From contig NZ_AOLJ01000014.1 of assembly GCF_000336775.1 (NCBI RefSeq), forward strand, positions 143,478 to 207,477: a DNA stretch of 64,000 nucleotides. The letters run 5' to 3'. The translations under genes were made by a program, and so were the position numbers. The notes beneath the pieces were generated by a model. It made no database searches, was not told the DNA's origin, and was given only the letters and a program-made list of their open reading frames with translations. Shown here piece after piece: positions 8,619 to 17,707 of the stretch. Each line of letters opens with the position of its first letter. Position 1 is the first letter of the stretch. This DNA is from Haloferax gibbonsii ATCC 33959. GTDB taxonomy: Archaea; Halobacteriota; Halobacteria; Halobacteriales; Haloferacaceae.

Positions 8619-9826
8619 GCGACCGCCCCCTCGAAGGCTGTCAGGTCGCTTCTCGACCCGACCGCGTAGAGCGTGTCGCCGGCGGAAACCTCCTGGTCAC
8701 CCCGCGGCGCAATCGTCCAGTTCCCGCCGTGGCGGACCGCGAGGACCGCAACGCCGTAGGCGTCGCGGACGCCGGCCTTCCCGAGTGTTACCCCGTCGAG
8801 CGGCCCCTCTGCACCGACCGAGAGCCGCGAGAAGCGCTTGCCCGCGCGGCGGAGCAGGGAGACGAGTTCGAACTCCCGGCGGACGCCGCGGGAGGTGACG
8901 ATGAATCGCTCCGCGTCGCTCCCGAGGAGCGATTCGACCTTGCCTCGGTCGACCGCGAGCGTGACGCGGCCCTCGCCGCCGACGGCCGTCGGCGCGCGCG
9001 GCGCGGCCTTCGGGGCGTCCGCGTCGTCCTCGTCCTCGTCGGCGTCGCTCGGGGTCTCGACGACTGATTCGACCCCGGCGACGCTCGCCGAGACGGTGCC
9101 GCCGTCGGTGACGACGACCACCTCGTCGCCGCGCGCGAGTCCAGTCGGGACGAGCGCCGTCACCGACACCGCGCGCTTGCCCGTCGGGAGGCGCTTCGAG
9201 AGGCCGCCGACCGGGGCCGCGGCGGAGACGGTCGCGCGGGCTCGCTCGTCGAGTCTGACCTCGACGGCGGCGAGGTCGAACTCGTTTTGCAGGCGGTCGG
9301 CGTACCGCGATTCGAGTTCCACGAGCGGGATATCGGCGGGGAACGTCCACTCGCCGTTTCGGATACTGGTACGGATGTCGAGCGGGACCGGCGGGTAGCC
9401 CTCGATGTCGCCGACCTCGCCGGTGACGCTGACGCTGACCTGTCCGCGGCCGCCGACGAGTTCGACCACGTCGGTCGAGAGCGACCGCTCGGTGAGCTTT
9501 CGCAGCGACATCTTCCGCGGGATGTCGTTGGCGAAGGCGTCCCCGCGGTTGTGCGCGTACAGCGCCCCCATCAAGACGACAAGCAGCGCGACCGTCAGCC
9601 TGACCTGGCTCTCCGACTGGGTAATCGTCGGGTCGGCCAGCGCCATGAGACCGCCGCTCGCGCCCGCAATGGCGACGCTGAGAACGACGACGGCGAGGCC
9701 CGGAACGGTGACGCCGGTGACGTAGCGGAAGCCGAAGCCGAGGAGCCACGCGACGGCGGCCGGAACGAGCCCGGTGAGAACGCCGAAGTACAGTCCGTAA
9801 ACGACTTCGACGGGGAGTGAAGCCAT
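8615..9826 (-). CDS. Membrane protein with C-terminal RCK_C (TrkA-C) domain, first of a pair
   Basis: A 403-residue paralog of the next gene. It has three predicted membrane helices in the first 100 residues (YGLYFGVLTGLVPAAVAWLL, the segment after VPG, and VRLTVALLVVLMG), then two soluble lobes sharing the phrase DIEGYxPV with its partner. The C-terminal RCK_C-like domain contains APRGDQEVSAGDTLYAVGS. I start at MASLPVEVV just before the first helix; longer in-frame starts would cover the promoter region facing the divergent K+ channel gene. The 4-nt ATGA overlap with the downstream paralog and the adjacent K+ channel suggest a role in K+ or osmotic homeostasis, but this is inference. Confidence 0.8.
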   Translation of the reverse strand: MASLPVEVVYGLYFGVLTGLVPAAVAWLLGFGFRYVTGVTVPGLAVVVLSVAIAGASGGLMALADPTITQSESQVRLTVALLVVLMGALYAHNRGDAFANDIPRKMSLRKLTERSLSTDVVELVGGRGQVSVSVTGEVGDIEGYPPVPLDIRTSIRNGEWTFPADIPLVELESRYADRLQNEFDLAAVEVRLDERARATVSAAAPVGGLSKRLPTGKRAVSVTALVPTGLARGDEVVVVTDGGTVSASVAGVESVVETPSDADEDEDDADAPKAAPRAPTAVGGEGRVTLAVDRGKVESLLGSDAERFIVTSRGVRREFELVSLLRRAGKRFSRLSVGAEGPLDGVTLGKAGVRDAYGVAVLAVRHGGNWTIAPRGDQEVSAGDTLYAVGSRSDLTAFEGAVA

Positions 9827-9926
9827 GGACCGGTACACTCGCCGACGGGATAAAGACGTGACGACGCGCCCGTGACGGGCCGATACCCGACCGTTTTTGG
9901 CCTCGGACGCCAGAACTGGGAGAGAC

Positions 9927-11165
9927 ATGGCTTCGGTACGCGAGTGGGTCGGTGCCCGCGCGACGATTGGGACGGTGTTCTTCGCCGCCGTTCTGTCGGT
10001 CGCCATCGGCATCCTCAACATCAGCTCCCCGGTCACCGGCGGCGTGTTGGCACCGTACATCCCGGAAGCGGTCCGAATCACCGCCGGCTTCACCGGGACG
10101 CTGACGGGCTTTCTGCTCCTCGCGAGCGTCTTCGGGCTCCGCCGACGCTACCGCGCCGCGTGGTACTCGACCGCGGTGCTGCTCCCGGTGACCGCCGCGC
10201 AGGGGCTCGTCCAGTCGCCGGAACGGGCGGCACCGCTCGTCGGCCTCTCGCTTATCAGCCTCGCGCTCCTGCTTTTCAACCACAGGGCGTTCAACCGCGA
10301 CCTCGACCTGACGGCGACACAGCTGTCGGCCCTGCTCGCCATCGCGGGCGCACAGACCTACGCGACCGCCGGCGCGTGGGCGCTCAGAGAGCAGTTCAAC
10401 GGCATCGAGACGCTGTTCGACGCGTTCTACTTCGGCGTCGTCACCGGCAGCACGGTCGGCTACGGCGACATCTACCCGCGGACCGCCATCGCCAGACTGT
10501 TCGGGATATCGGCGCTCCTCATCACGGTGGCGACGTTCGCCGTGGCGCTCGGTGTCCTGCTCACGCCCGCAATCGAAGCGCGACTCACCAAAGCACTCGG
10601 ACGCATGACCGAATCACAACTCGACATCCTGGAGAACCACGTCCTCGTCCTCGGCTACGGCGAGCTGACCGAACCGATTCTCGAAGAGCTCGGCGACCGC
10701 GCCCGCGTCGTCATCGTCACGCCCGACGAGAGCCGCGCCAAGCGCCTCACCGACCGCGGCTACGACGTGGTCACCGACGACCCGAGCGACGAGGAGGCGC
10801 TCCAGCGGACCCGCGTGGACGCCGCCCGCTCGGTCGTCGTCGCCACCAACAACGACGCCGAAGACGCGCTGGCCATCCTCACGGCGCGACAGCTCAACCC
10901 CGACGTGCACATCGTCGCGGCGGCGACCCAGCGCGAAAACGAGCGAAAGCTCCGCCGCGCCGGGGCCAACACCGTCATCAGCCCGGCGGCGCTCGGCGGT
11001 CACTTCCTCGCCGAGTCCGCCGTCGGCGGGAGCGGCCTCGAAACCATCGAGGAACGACTGCTCGACGAACAGCCCGCCGACCCGCCCGTAGACGAGACGG
11101 CCGAGACGAACGGGGCGGGTGCGGCCGACGACACCGACGACACCGACGACACGAACCGCTCGTAA
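9927..11165 (+). CDS. Six-TM potassium channel with RCK/TrkA-N domain
   Basis: A 412-residue ion channel. Five hydrophobic helices precede a pore loop with the K+ selectivity filter TVGYGD at residues 176-181, then a sixth helix. From about residue 238 a Rossmann-like TrkA-N/RCK domain follows (VLVLGYGELTEPI, VIVTPDES, VVVATNNDAEDA), which normally senses nucleotides or Ca2+ and gates the pore. The tail is a low-complexity Asp/Thr stretch. I use the ATG giving MASVREW; ten codons upstream is another Met, but it lies in the divergent promoter region. The divergent RCK_C pair makes this a K+ transport neighbourhood. Confidence 0.93.
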   Translation: MASVREWVGARATIGTVFFAAVLSVAIGILNISSPVTGGVLAPYIPEAVRITAGFTGTLTGFLLLASVFGLRRRYRAAWYSTAVLLPVTAAQGLVQSPERAAPLVGLSLISLALLLFNHRAFNRDLDLTATQLSALLAIAGAQTYATAGAWALREQFNGIETLFDAFYFGVVTGSTVGYGDIYPRTAIARLFGISALLITVATFAVALGVLLTPAIEARLTKALGRMTESQLDILENHVLVLGYGELTEPILEELGDRARVVIVTPDESRAKRLTDRGYDVVTDDPSDEEALQRTRVDAARSVVVATNNDAEDALAILTARQLNPDVHIVAAATQRENERKLRRAGANTVISPAALGGHFLAESAVGGSGLETIEERLLDEQPADPPVDETAETNGAGAADDTDDTDDTNRS

Positions 11166-11197
11166 ACGCAAGCGACTCCGACTCTGCGTCTCGCCGC

Positions 11198-12622
11198 TCA
11201 GTGCCCGCGGTCGAACACCGCAACGTCGCAGTCTATCTCGCGGATTCGCTCGAACGTCGGCGGCGAGATGAACCGCGAGGCGGGCGACCGGTCGCCGCTG
11301 GACCCGAGCACCACGAGGTCGTAGGTGGCGGCGTTCGAGGCGATGAAACTAGTCACGTCGGACCGGGCGACCCGCGTCTCGATGTTCCCGTCCGCGGTTT
11401 CGACCAGATTGGCGAGTTTCGACTCTGCGGGCCGCCGTTCGACCTCCGTGGAGATGCAGGTCGTGACGCTCACGCTCCCGGTCTTCCCGGCGAGGCGGGT
11501 CGCGAAGTCTATCATCGCGTGAGCGGCGTCGCCGGGGCGGGAGACGAGGACGAGCACGCGCCGCCAGCGGTAGGTCTCGCCGGTCGAGCGGAACGCCACG
11601 GTGTCGTACGACCCACCGAACAGGCCGCGGATGTAGTCCGAAAGCAGACCGCGGTCCTCCTCGTAGGGAGCCACCACGAGGTCCGAATTGGTGTTCGCCG
11701 CGGCCTCGGTCGTCGCGGTCAACGGGTCGCCGCGGGCGACCGCGACCTCCACGGGCACGCCCAGTCGGGTCCGCAGTTGGTGCGCGCAGGATTCGAGGCG
11801 CTCGACCGACGCGTCGGCGTCGGTGTCGAGTTCGCCGTCGGCTTCCGCGGCCGCGTCCGCGCCGCCCTCGGCGGTCGCCGCCGGCGGGAGCACGTCGAGG
11901 AGGACGACCTTGCCGGCGCTGTGGGCGGCGGCGAGTCGGGCGGCGAAGAAGGCCGTCTGGGTCGCCGCCTCCCCGCGCATCGGGACGAGCACGTGGTCGT
12001 CGCCGCGGACGGTCCCGTAGAGGTACTCCGCGCGGCGCTCGTAGAACTGCTCGCGCCAGATAGTGAACGCGATGGCGATGACGACGCTGGCGAAGAAGAT
12101 GCTCACCACGTACTCCTCGGGGTTCACGTCGCCCGTGACGAGCGTCAGGAGCGCCGTCGAAAACGCGGAGGGGGCTTCCACGTCGAGGAGCCACGTCGTG
12201 ACCCCCGCGAGGAAGATGGCGAGCGCCGCCGCCGACGGGTGGACGATTGCGGTCCCCGTCGGGCCGTAGGTCCACCCGGTGAACCCGACCGCGACGAGGC
12301 CGCAGAGCGCGCCGACCGTGAGGGAGACGGTGAACTTCACCGGCGACGAGTACCGCCCCTCCGGGTCGGAAAACAGCGTGTACGACCCCGACGCGAGCGG
12401 CGGGAAAAGCAGGAACGAGAGCGTGCTGACCGAGTTGGAGATGAACGTCACCCCGGCGATGAGCACGGGGATGATGAGGAGAATCGAGAGGTGAAGCAGG
12501 TTGTTCGTGTTCTCTATCCACCGACCGAACGCCACCATCTCGCGCCGCTCTATCCGGCGGAGCCGGGCGCGGAGCGCGCCGGCGCGTGCGACCGCTCGGG
12601 CCGCGAGGTGGCGGAGGTCCAC
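11198..12622 (-). CDS. HPP-family membrane protein with universal-stress-protein domains
   Basis: A 474-residue two-part protein. Residues about 35-190 carry an HPP-like membrane domain of four to five helices, with the family phrase HPSAAALAIF after GPTGTAIV. The remainder has two USP-like nucleotide-binding folds, containing DHVLVPMRG and later RVLVLVSRPGD and DLVVLGSSGDRS. Fusion of a small channel-like domain to USP sensors suggests stress-controlled transport; the substrate is unknown. I chose the GTG start 7 nt after the uridine phosphorylase stop, because tight spacing suggests an operon; ATG at 12538 (MVAFGRW) is a good alternative. Confidence 0.8.
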   Translation of the reverse strand: MDLRHLAARAVARAGALRARLRRIERREMVAFGRWIENTNNLLHLSILLIIPVLIAGVTFISNSVSTLSFLLFPPLASGSYTLFSDPEGRYSSPVKFTVSLTVGALCGLVAVGFTGWTYGPTGTAIVHPSAAALAIFLAGVTTWLLDVEAPSAFSTALLTLVTGDVNPEEYVVSIFFASVVIAIAFTIWREQFYERRAEYLYGTVRGDDHVLVPMRGEAATQTAFFAARLAAAHSAGKVVLLDVLPPAATAEGGADAAAEADGELDTDADASVERLESCAHQLRTRLGVPVEVAVARGDPLTATTEAAANTNSDLVVAPYEEDRGLLSDYIRGLFGGSYDTVAFRSTGETYRWRRVLVLVSRPGDAAHAMIDFATRLAGKTGSVSVTTCISTEVERRPAESKLANLVETADGNIETRVARSDVTSFIASNAATYDLVVLGSSGDRSPASRFISPPTFERIREIDCDVAVFDRGH

Positions 12623-12629
12623 GGCTCGG

Positions 12630-13358
12630 TTACGCGAGGTCGGTGACGGCGTCGAGCGTGATGGAGATGGCGCGCTCGACGTTGTTCTTCGCCTTCTCGG
12701 GGAGTTCCTCGTCCGAGTCGGCTCCCTTCTGGGTGCCGGCGACGAGGTTGCCGTCGACGGTACAGATAGCGCCGGCGCGGAGACCCTTCCGGCGGGCGAG
12801 CGAGAACACCGTCGCGGCCTCCATCTCGATGGCGAGCAGGCCGGCGTCGTTCCAGTCGTCGACGTACTCGTCGGACTCGTTGTAGAACGCGTCGTCGGAG
12901 ACGATGGGGCCGACGTGCACGTCCTCGTCGTTGGCCTCCGCCGAGTCGACGAGCGACGTGAGCACGTCGTAGTCGGGGACGGCCGGGTAGACCTCGGACT
13001 CATAGCGCTTCGAGGTTCCCTCCTCCTTGGCCGCGCCCGTGGCGACGATCATGTCGCCGACTTCGATGTCCGCCTGGAGCGCGCCGATGGTGCCGACGCG
13101 GATGAACGTCTCCACGCCGACGCGGGAGAGTTCCTCGATGGCGATGGCGGCCGACGGGCAGCCGATACCGGTCGAGGAGATGGTGAGCGGGACGCCCTCG
13201 TACTCGGCGTTGACGACCTTGTACTCGCGGTTCTGCGCGACTTCCTCGACGTTGTCACACTGCTTCGCGATGCGGTCGACGCGCCCGGGGTCGCCCGGGA
13301 TGAGCGCGATGTCGTTCACGTCGCCTTCTTCGACGAGGAGATGGGGCTGTTTCGCCAT
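12630..13358 (-). CDS. udp: Uridine phosphorylase
   Basis: Cleaves uridine with phosphate into uracil and ribose-1-phosphate. The 242-residue chain has the nucleoside phosphorylase family 1 pattern: LIPGDPGRV near residue 20 (phosphate binding), GTIGALQ, and AIEMEAATVFSLA (ribose-binding Glu-Met-Glu) near residue 180. The start MAKQPHLLVEEGDV is canonical. It sits ahead of the HPP/USP gene and near a PfkB kinase and deoC, making this a nucleoside salvage neighbourhood. Confidence 0.93.
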   Translation of the reverse strand: MAKQPHLLVEEGDVNDIALIPGDPGRVDRIAKQCDNVEEVAQNREYKVVNAEYEGVPLTISSTGIGCPSAAIAIEELSRVGVETFIRVGTIGALQADIEVGDMIVATGAAKEEGTSKRYESEVYPAVPDYDVLTSLVDSAEANDEDVHVGPIVSDDAFYNESDEYVDDWNDAGLLAIEMEAATVFSLARRKGLRAGAICTVDGNLVAGTQKGADSDEELPEKAKNNVERAISITLDAVTDLA

Positions 13359-13453
13359 GTTCCGACCCACTCGGGTCGCGGGCAAAAACGACGCGGTTCG
13401 ACCGGGGGCGGGTGCGGTCGGCTGGAACGACCAGCCAACCGACCGGGTCGCCG

Positions 13454-13978
13454 TCACGCGAACCCGGTGAAAAGCGCCGGCGCGAGGACCAGCAGCGTCG
13501 CGCCGAAGACGAGCGAAGAGCGGAGCCACTGCCCGCGGACCGCCGTCGCGCGCTCCTCGTAGATGCGCCGGCCGGCGCGCGGGAGGACGAGGCGGGCGAA
13601 CGCGACGTAGATGAACGCCACGACGACCGCGGTCGCGACGAGGTGCGACGGGAGGTCGACGCCGGCGACCCCGAGGTCCGGCGCGACGGCGTCGGTCGCG
13701 AGGTAGACGAACGCGTAGAGGACGCCGGCGAGCGCGCCGGCGGCGTGGTGGACGACGTTGGCGTCGCCGAAGCTCACCTCGTCGGGCGTCGTCCGTCGGA
13801 CGACCGACGCGGCGACGTAGGCGGGGGTGAAGCCCTCGTCCTGTCGCCACATCGGGATGGCCATCACGACCGCGGCCGCGACCCCGACGACCGCGCCGAG
13901 GAGCAGTCGCCCGGCGACCGCACCGAGGCTCGACGCGGCGTCGAGGGCGGCGACGGCGACCGGGAGCTGGTCTAACAT
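13454..13978 (-). CDS. Uncharacterised multi-pass membrane protein
   Basis: A 174-residue protein with about four or five hydrophobic helices (for example around GRLLLGAVVGVAAAVVMAIPM, AAGALAGVLYAFVYLA and LVATAVVVAFIYVAFARL) and short charged loops. It contains an HH pair (VVHHAAG) inside the second helix that might bind a metal or heme, but I do not recognise a family. The start MLDQLPVAV is chosen because upstream in-frame sequence overlaps the PfkB gene. It lies between pfkB-type kinase and udp on the same strand, with a gap of about 90 bp on each side. Confidence 0.65.
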   Translation of the reverse strand: MLDQLPVAVAALDAASSLGAVAGRLLLGAVVGVAAAVVMAIPMWRQDEGFTPAYVAASVVRRTTPDEVSFGDANVVHHAAGALAGVLYAFVYLATDAVAPDLGVAGVDLPSHLVATAVVVAFIYVAFARLVLPRAGRRIYEERATAVRGQWLRSSLVFGATLLVLAPALFTGFA

Positions 13979-14066
13979 CGTCCCGACGAATGACTGGTGG
14001 GGATAAAATTTGTCGGGTCGGGGTCGGCCCGGGTTCGGGCGGCGTCGAAACGGTCGCGCGGCCGGT

Positions 14067-14981
14067 TCAGCCCTCGACGAGGTCGTCCAGCCGTCGCCAA
14101 CTGAGTTGCGTCCGCGCGCCCGGCTCGGCCGCGGTGAGCGCGCCGCAGGCGTTGGCGACCGCCAGCGCCCGCTCGTAGGCGGCCCCGTCGAGGCGAGCGG
14201 CGATGAAGCCCGAGGCGAAGGCGTCGCCCGCGCCGGTCGTGTCCACCGCGTCGACGGGGTAGCCGGGGTGAACGTGTCGGTCGTCGCCGTCTCTGACTTC
14301 CGCGCCGCGCGGGCCGTGTTTGAGGACGAGCGTCGTCCGCGCGAGCGCCTCGCCGACCTCGGACGCGGGCTCCGAGCCGGCGCTTCGGCCGCGCTCGACC
14401 GCCTCGCCGAGCGCGGTTGCGGCCTCGCGGTCGTTGAGAAAGACGTAGTCAACCTCGCGGAGGGCGTCGGCGTAGCCCCGGTCGCCGACGCGCCGGCCGG
14501 GGTCGAAGCTGACCGTCGTATCCACCTCGTGGGCCCGTCTGGCGAGCGTCGCGGCCGTGTCGGGCGACTGGCTCGTCAGGTGGAGGTGGTCGGCCGCCGC
14601 GAGCGGGGCGGCCGGGAGGTCGGTCGCCTCGAACGCCTCGTTGACGCCGGGGGAGCCGAGGACGAACACCTCGCCCGCGGCGTCGACGACGATGTACTTG
14701 ACCGTGGTCGGGCCGCGGTCGACGCTGACGACGTGGCGGCAGTCGACGCCCTTCGAGGCGAGTTCGGCGACGGCGGCGTGGCCGTGTTCGTCGTCGCCGA
14801 CGCTCCCGAGGAGCGCGGCGGGCACGTCGAGGCCGACGAGGCCGCTGGCGACGTTGGCGGCGCTCCCGCCGCCCGCGCCGACCCGCGACTCGACGGTCGC
14901 CTCGCCGTCGGGCTCCGGCAGCGCGTCCACGCGGAGGGTGACGTCCCAGTTCACGTGGCCGGCGCAGATGACACGGGACAT
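14067..14981 (-). CDS. PfkB-family sugar kinase, candidate ribose-1-phosphate kinase
   Basis: A 304-residue ribokinase-fold enzyme. The N-terminal GxGGSAANVA block binds the sugar and the C-terminal DTTGAGDAF (residues 247-255) holds the anion hole and catalytic Asp253. PfkB sequence alone does not fix the substrate. Haloarchaea are known to phosphorylate ribose-1-phosphate from nucleoside phosphorolysis with a PfkB kinase in a non-carboxylating pentose bisphosphate pathway. The uridine phosphorylase gene less than 1 kb downstream makes that activity a reasonable guess; ribokinase or adenosine kinase are alternatives. Confidence 0.85.
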   Translation of the reverse strand: MSRVICAGHVNWDVTLRVDALPEPDGEATVESRVGAGGGSAANVASGLVGLDVPAALLGSVGDDEHGHAAVAELASKGVDCRHVVSVDRGPTTVKYIVVDAAGEVFVLGSPGVNEAFEATDLPAAPLAAADHLHLTSQSPDTAATLARRAHEVDTTVSFDPGRRVGDRGYADALREVDYVFLNDREAATALGEAVERGRSAGSEPASEVGEALARTTLVLKHGPRGAEVRDGDDRHVHPGYPVDAVDTTGAGDAFASGFIAARLDGAAYERALAVANACGALTAAEPGARTQLSWRRLDDLVEG

Positions 14982-15083
14982 GCGTCCGCGTAGGTCGGTT
15001 CGCCGGTGGGATAACTCTCCCGGGTCGGGCGACTACGGTGCCGAGAAAATGGAGTGTGGGCGTGTCCGAGCAGAATCGCGGCC

Positions 15084-15893
15084 TCAGCCGGCGATGGCGA
15101 ACAACAGGAGGTTGTGGACGCCGGGGCCGAGGCCGACGGCGGCGACGAGACCCAAGAGGAGCGACCCCTCCGTCGGGTCCTCGCGGACGTAGTCGGCGAG
15201 CAGGGCGACCACGAAGCCGGCCACGACGAGTTTCACGAGGACGAACAGCCAGCCGACGCCGATGACCTCGGCGGTCGGGAGCGCAGCGGCGGCTTCGAGG
15301 ATGATGCGCGACAGCGGCGTCCGCTCGCCGAAGCCGAGCACGTCGATGCCGACGGCGGTCGACAGCGCGTCGAGGGCGTGCCCGAAGATGGCGAGCAGGC
15401 CGAGCGACCCCGCGGCGGCCGCGTCGGTGTCGATTCGCGTCACGACGCGCCACGTCAGCGGCGTGACCGCGAGCGCGGCGACGAGGGCGACGCCGGGCCA
15501 GACGATTGAGAGCGTCCCGGCGGCCAGTCCGATAAAGAGCGCGAAGCCCGCGAGTCCGGCGGCGACGAGCAGTCCGGGAACCGCGAGCGCCGTCGGGGAG
15601 GCGAGGTCGGCCGCGTCGAGCGCGAGCCACGTCGCGCCGGCGGCGACGGCCACGGAGAGGTAGACGGAGGGCGTGCCGGCGAGCGGTTCGACCGCGGGCG
15701 GGAGCGCGTCGATGACGTAGAGGACGTGCAGCGCCGACCCCGACACCATCCACGGGACGAGTGCGGCGACGTGGGCGGGCGTGACCGTCGGGCGCGTGCG
15801 GCTCAGTCCGACGCCGACGCCGACGAGTCCCGCGACGAGGGCGACGAGGTAGGGAAGCGGCGGGAGCGCGAACCCCTCGGGAAGGATGGCCAT
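15084..15893 (-). CDS. DUF63 family membrane protein
   Basis: A 269-residue polytopic protein with about seven or eight hydrophobic helices. The conserved block [14 protein letters not shown] near residue 190 and the N-terminal [31 protein letters not shown] pattern are what I recognise as the archaeal DUF63 family. The function is unknown. The start MAILPEGF lies 66 bp from the divergent deoC start, so the two genes share a short promoter region. Confidence 0.8.
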   Translation of the reverse strand: MAILPEGFALPPLPYLVALVAGLVGVGVGLSRTRPTVTPAHVAALVPWMVSGSALHVLYVIDALPPAVEPLAGTPSVYLSVAVAAGATWLALDAADLASPTALAVPGLLVAAGLAGFALFIGLAAGTLSIVWPGVALVAALAVTPLTWRVVTRIDTDAAAAGSLGLLAIFGHALDALSTAVGIDVLGFGERTPLSRIILEAAAALPTAEVIGVGWLFVLVKLVVAGFVVALLADYVREDPTEGSLLLGLVAAVGLGPGVHNLLLFAIAG

Positions 15894-15959
15894 GCAGGAG
15901 GCGCGGCGGGGCGGCGTGAAAGCCTTACGTTCTTTAGCCTCGGGTCGCCTCGACAGGGT

Positions 15960-16598
15960 ATGAACCGAGCCGACCTCGCCGCCCGAATCGACCACACGGT
16001 CCTCGGACCCGAGACGACGATGGCCGACGTGGAGGCCGTCCTCGACGACGCCGACGAGTGGGGGATGAACGCCTGCATCCCGCCGTGCTACGTCGGCGAG
16101 GCGAGCGAGTACGCTCCGGACGTGTTGCTCGCGACGGTCGTCGGCTTCCCCCACGGCCAGCACACGACGACCGCCAAGCGCGAGGAGGCCGTCGACGCGT
16201 GGCAGGCCGGCGCGGACGAACTGGACATGGTCATCAACGTCGGTCGGCTCAAAGCCGACGAGGACGAACTCGTGACCGAGGACATCTCCGAGGTCGTCGC
16301 GGCCGTCCCGATTCCGGTGAAGGTCATCATCGAGACGTCGCTCCTCACCGAGGAAGAGAAGCACCGCGCCTGCGAGGCCGCCGTCGAGGCCGACGCCGCC
16401 TTCGTCAAGACCGCCACCGGCTTCGCCGACGGCGGTGCGACGGTCGAAGACGTGGCGCTCATGGCCGAGTACCTGCCCGTCAAGGCCTCCGGCGGGGTCG
16501 GCTCCTACGACGAGGCGGTCGCCATGTTCGAAGCCGGCGCGGAGCGTATCGGCGCGTCGTCGGGCGTCGACATCGTCGCCGGCGCGCCCGAGGAATAG
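15960..16598 (+). CDS. deoC: Deoxyribose-phosphate aldolase
   Basis: Splits 2-deoxyribose-5-phosphate into acetaldehyde and glyceraldehyde-3-phosphate in deoxynucleoside catabolism. The 212-residue TIM barrel has the Schiff-base lysine Lys150 in AFVKTATGF, the second conserved lysine Lys175 in VKASGG, and Asp89 in ELDMV. The length is typical of archaeal DeoC. Together with uridine phosphorylase and the PfkB kinase 1-3 kb away it suggests use of nucleosides as a carbon source. A TTTAG box upstream at about 15933 fits a leaderless start. Confidence 0.95.
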   Translation: MNRADLAARIDHTVLGPETTMADVEAVLDDADEWGMNACIPPCYVGEASEYAPDVLLATVVGFPHGQHTTTAKREEAVDAWQAGADELDMVINVGRLKADEDELVTEDISEVVAAVPIPVKVIIETSLLTEEEKHRACEAAVEADAAFVKTATGFADGGATVEDVALMAEYLPVKASGGVGSYDEAVAMFEAGAERIGASSGVDIVAGAPEE

Positions 16599-16675
16599 GT
16601 CGGTCGTCGGCCGGTCGGCATCGCGCGGTCGCCGGTGCCCAACATTGATTACTCGACTCCCGAGAACCCAGTACC

Positions 16676-17650
16676 ATGCTCCGAGGCGGGCCGGTCGTTC
16701 AAATCGGCGTCATTTTCGTGTCAGTACTGGGGCTCTGGGTCGGCGCGCGGCTGTTGGTCGACGCCGCCGTCCGGTCGGCTCGGAGGTTCGGGCTCTCGGA
16801 ACTCACCATCGGGCTGACAATCGTCGCGATAGGGACCTCGACGCCGGAGCTCTCGGTCGCGGTCGACGCCGCGTACAAGGGGTTGGGCGACATCGCGGTC
16901 GCGAACGTCCTCGGCTCGAACATCTACAATCTGGCGTTCGTGTTGGGCGTCATCTCGCTGCTCCGGGTGATTCCGGTCGCGGAGTCGCTCGTCTATCGGG
17001 ACGGCCTCGCACTGCTGGCGAGCACGCTCCTCGGCGGACTGGTCCTGTTCGACCTCCGGGTCACGAGGCTCGAAGGCGCGCTCTTGGTCGGGGCGTTCGT
17101 CGCCTACACGGCGTACCTGCTCCGGGGGTCCCAGTCAGACGGGGACGGCGCGACAGACCAGTCGCTCGGCGACGGCGGCGTGACCCGCCCGATAACCGAA
17201 CGAATCGACTTCCCCGGGCGAGACGCCGTGTTCCTCTTGGGCGGGTTGGGGCTGGTGTTGGTGAGCGGCGACTACATGGTACTCGCCGCGTCGGAGTTGG
17301 CCCGCGGTGCCGGCGTCTCCGAGTGGGTCATCGGCGGGACAATCGTCGCGGCGGGGACGTCGACGCCGGAGTTCGCCGTCTCGCTGGTCGCGCTCCGACA
17401 GCGGAGTCTCGGGGTCTCGGTTGGCAACGTCGTCGGCAGCAACATCCTCAACATCACGGGCATCGTCGGCGTCGCGGCGGTCGCCAGCCCCCTCGCGGTG
17501 AGCGGGTCGGCGCTCGGGACGTTCGCGTGGCTCGTCGCGGTCACGCTCCTGATAGTCGGCGCGCTCTGGACGGGGCGGGTCCTGTCGCGCTTGGAGGGCG
17601 CTTTCTTCGCGACCTCCGAGGTCACCCGGTGGATACTGGGGCTCATCTGA
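16676..17650 (+). CDS. Calcium/sodium antiporter family (CaCA) exchanger
   Basis: A 324-residue membrane protein of about ten helices built from two inverted halves. Each half carries the ion-binding alpha repeat: GTSTPEL at residues 53-59 followed by GSNIYNL, and GTSTPEF in the second half followed by GSNILNI. A hydrophilic loop (QSDGDGATDQ region) separates the halves, the usual place for regulation. It likely exports Ca2+ (or another cation) in exchange for Na+ or H+. The ATG at MLRGGP is the only sensible start ahead of the first helix. Confidence 0.93.
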   Translation: MLRGGPVVQIGVIFVSVLGLWVGARLLVDAAVRSARRFGLSELTIGLTIVAIGTSTPELSVAVDAAYKGLGDIAVANVLGSNIYNLAFVLGVISLLRVIPVAESLVYRDGLALLASTLLGGLVLFDLRVTRLEGALLVGAFVAYTAYLLRGSQSDGDGATDQSLGDGGVTRPITERIDFPGRDAVFLLGGLGLVLVSGDYMVLAASELARGAGVSEWVIGGTIVAAGTSTPEFAVSLVALRQRSLGVSVGNVVGSNILNITGIVGVAAVASPLAVSGSALGTFAWLVAVTLLIVGALWTGRVLSRLEGAFFATSEVTRWILGLI

Positions 17651-17707
17651 GGGCCGCGGGGGTCCCCCGATGCGGTTCTCTCGGACGACCGCCCTCGCAC
17701 GCGTTTG

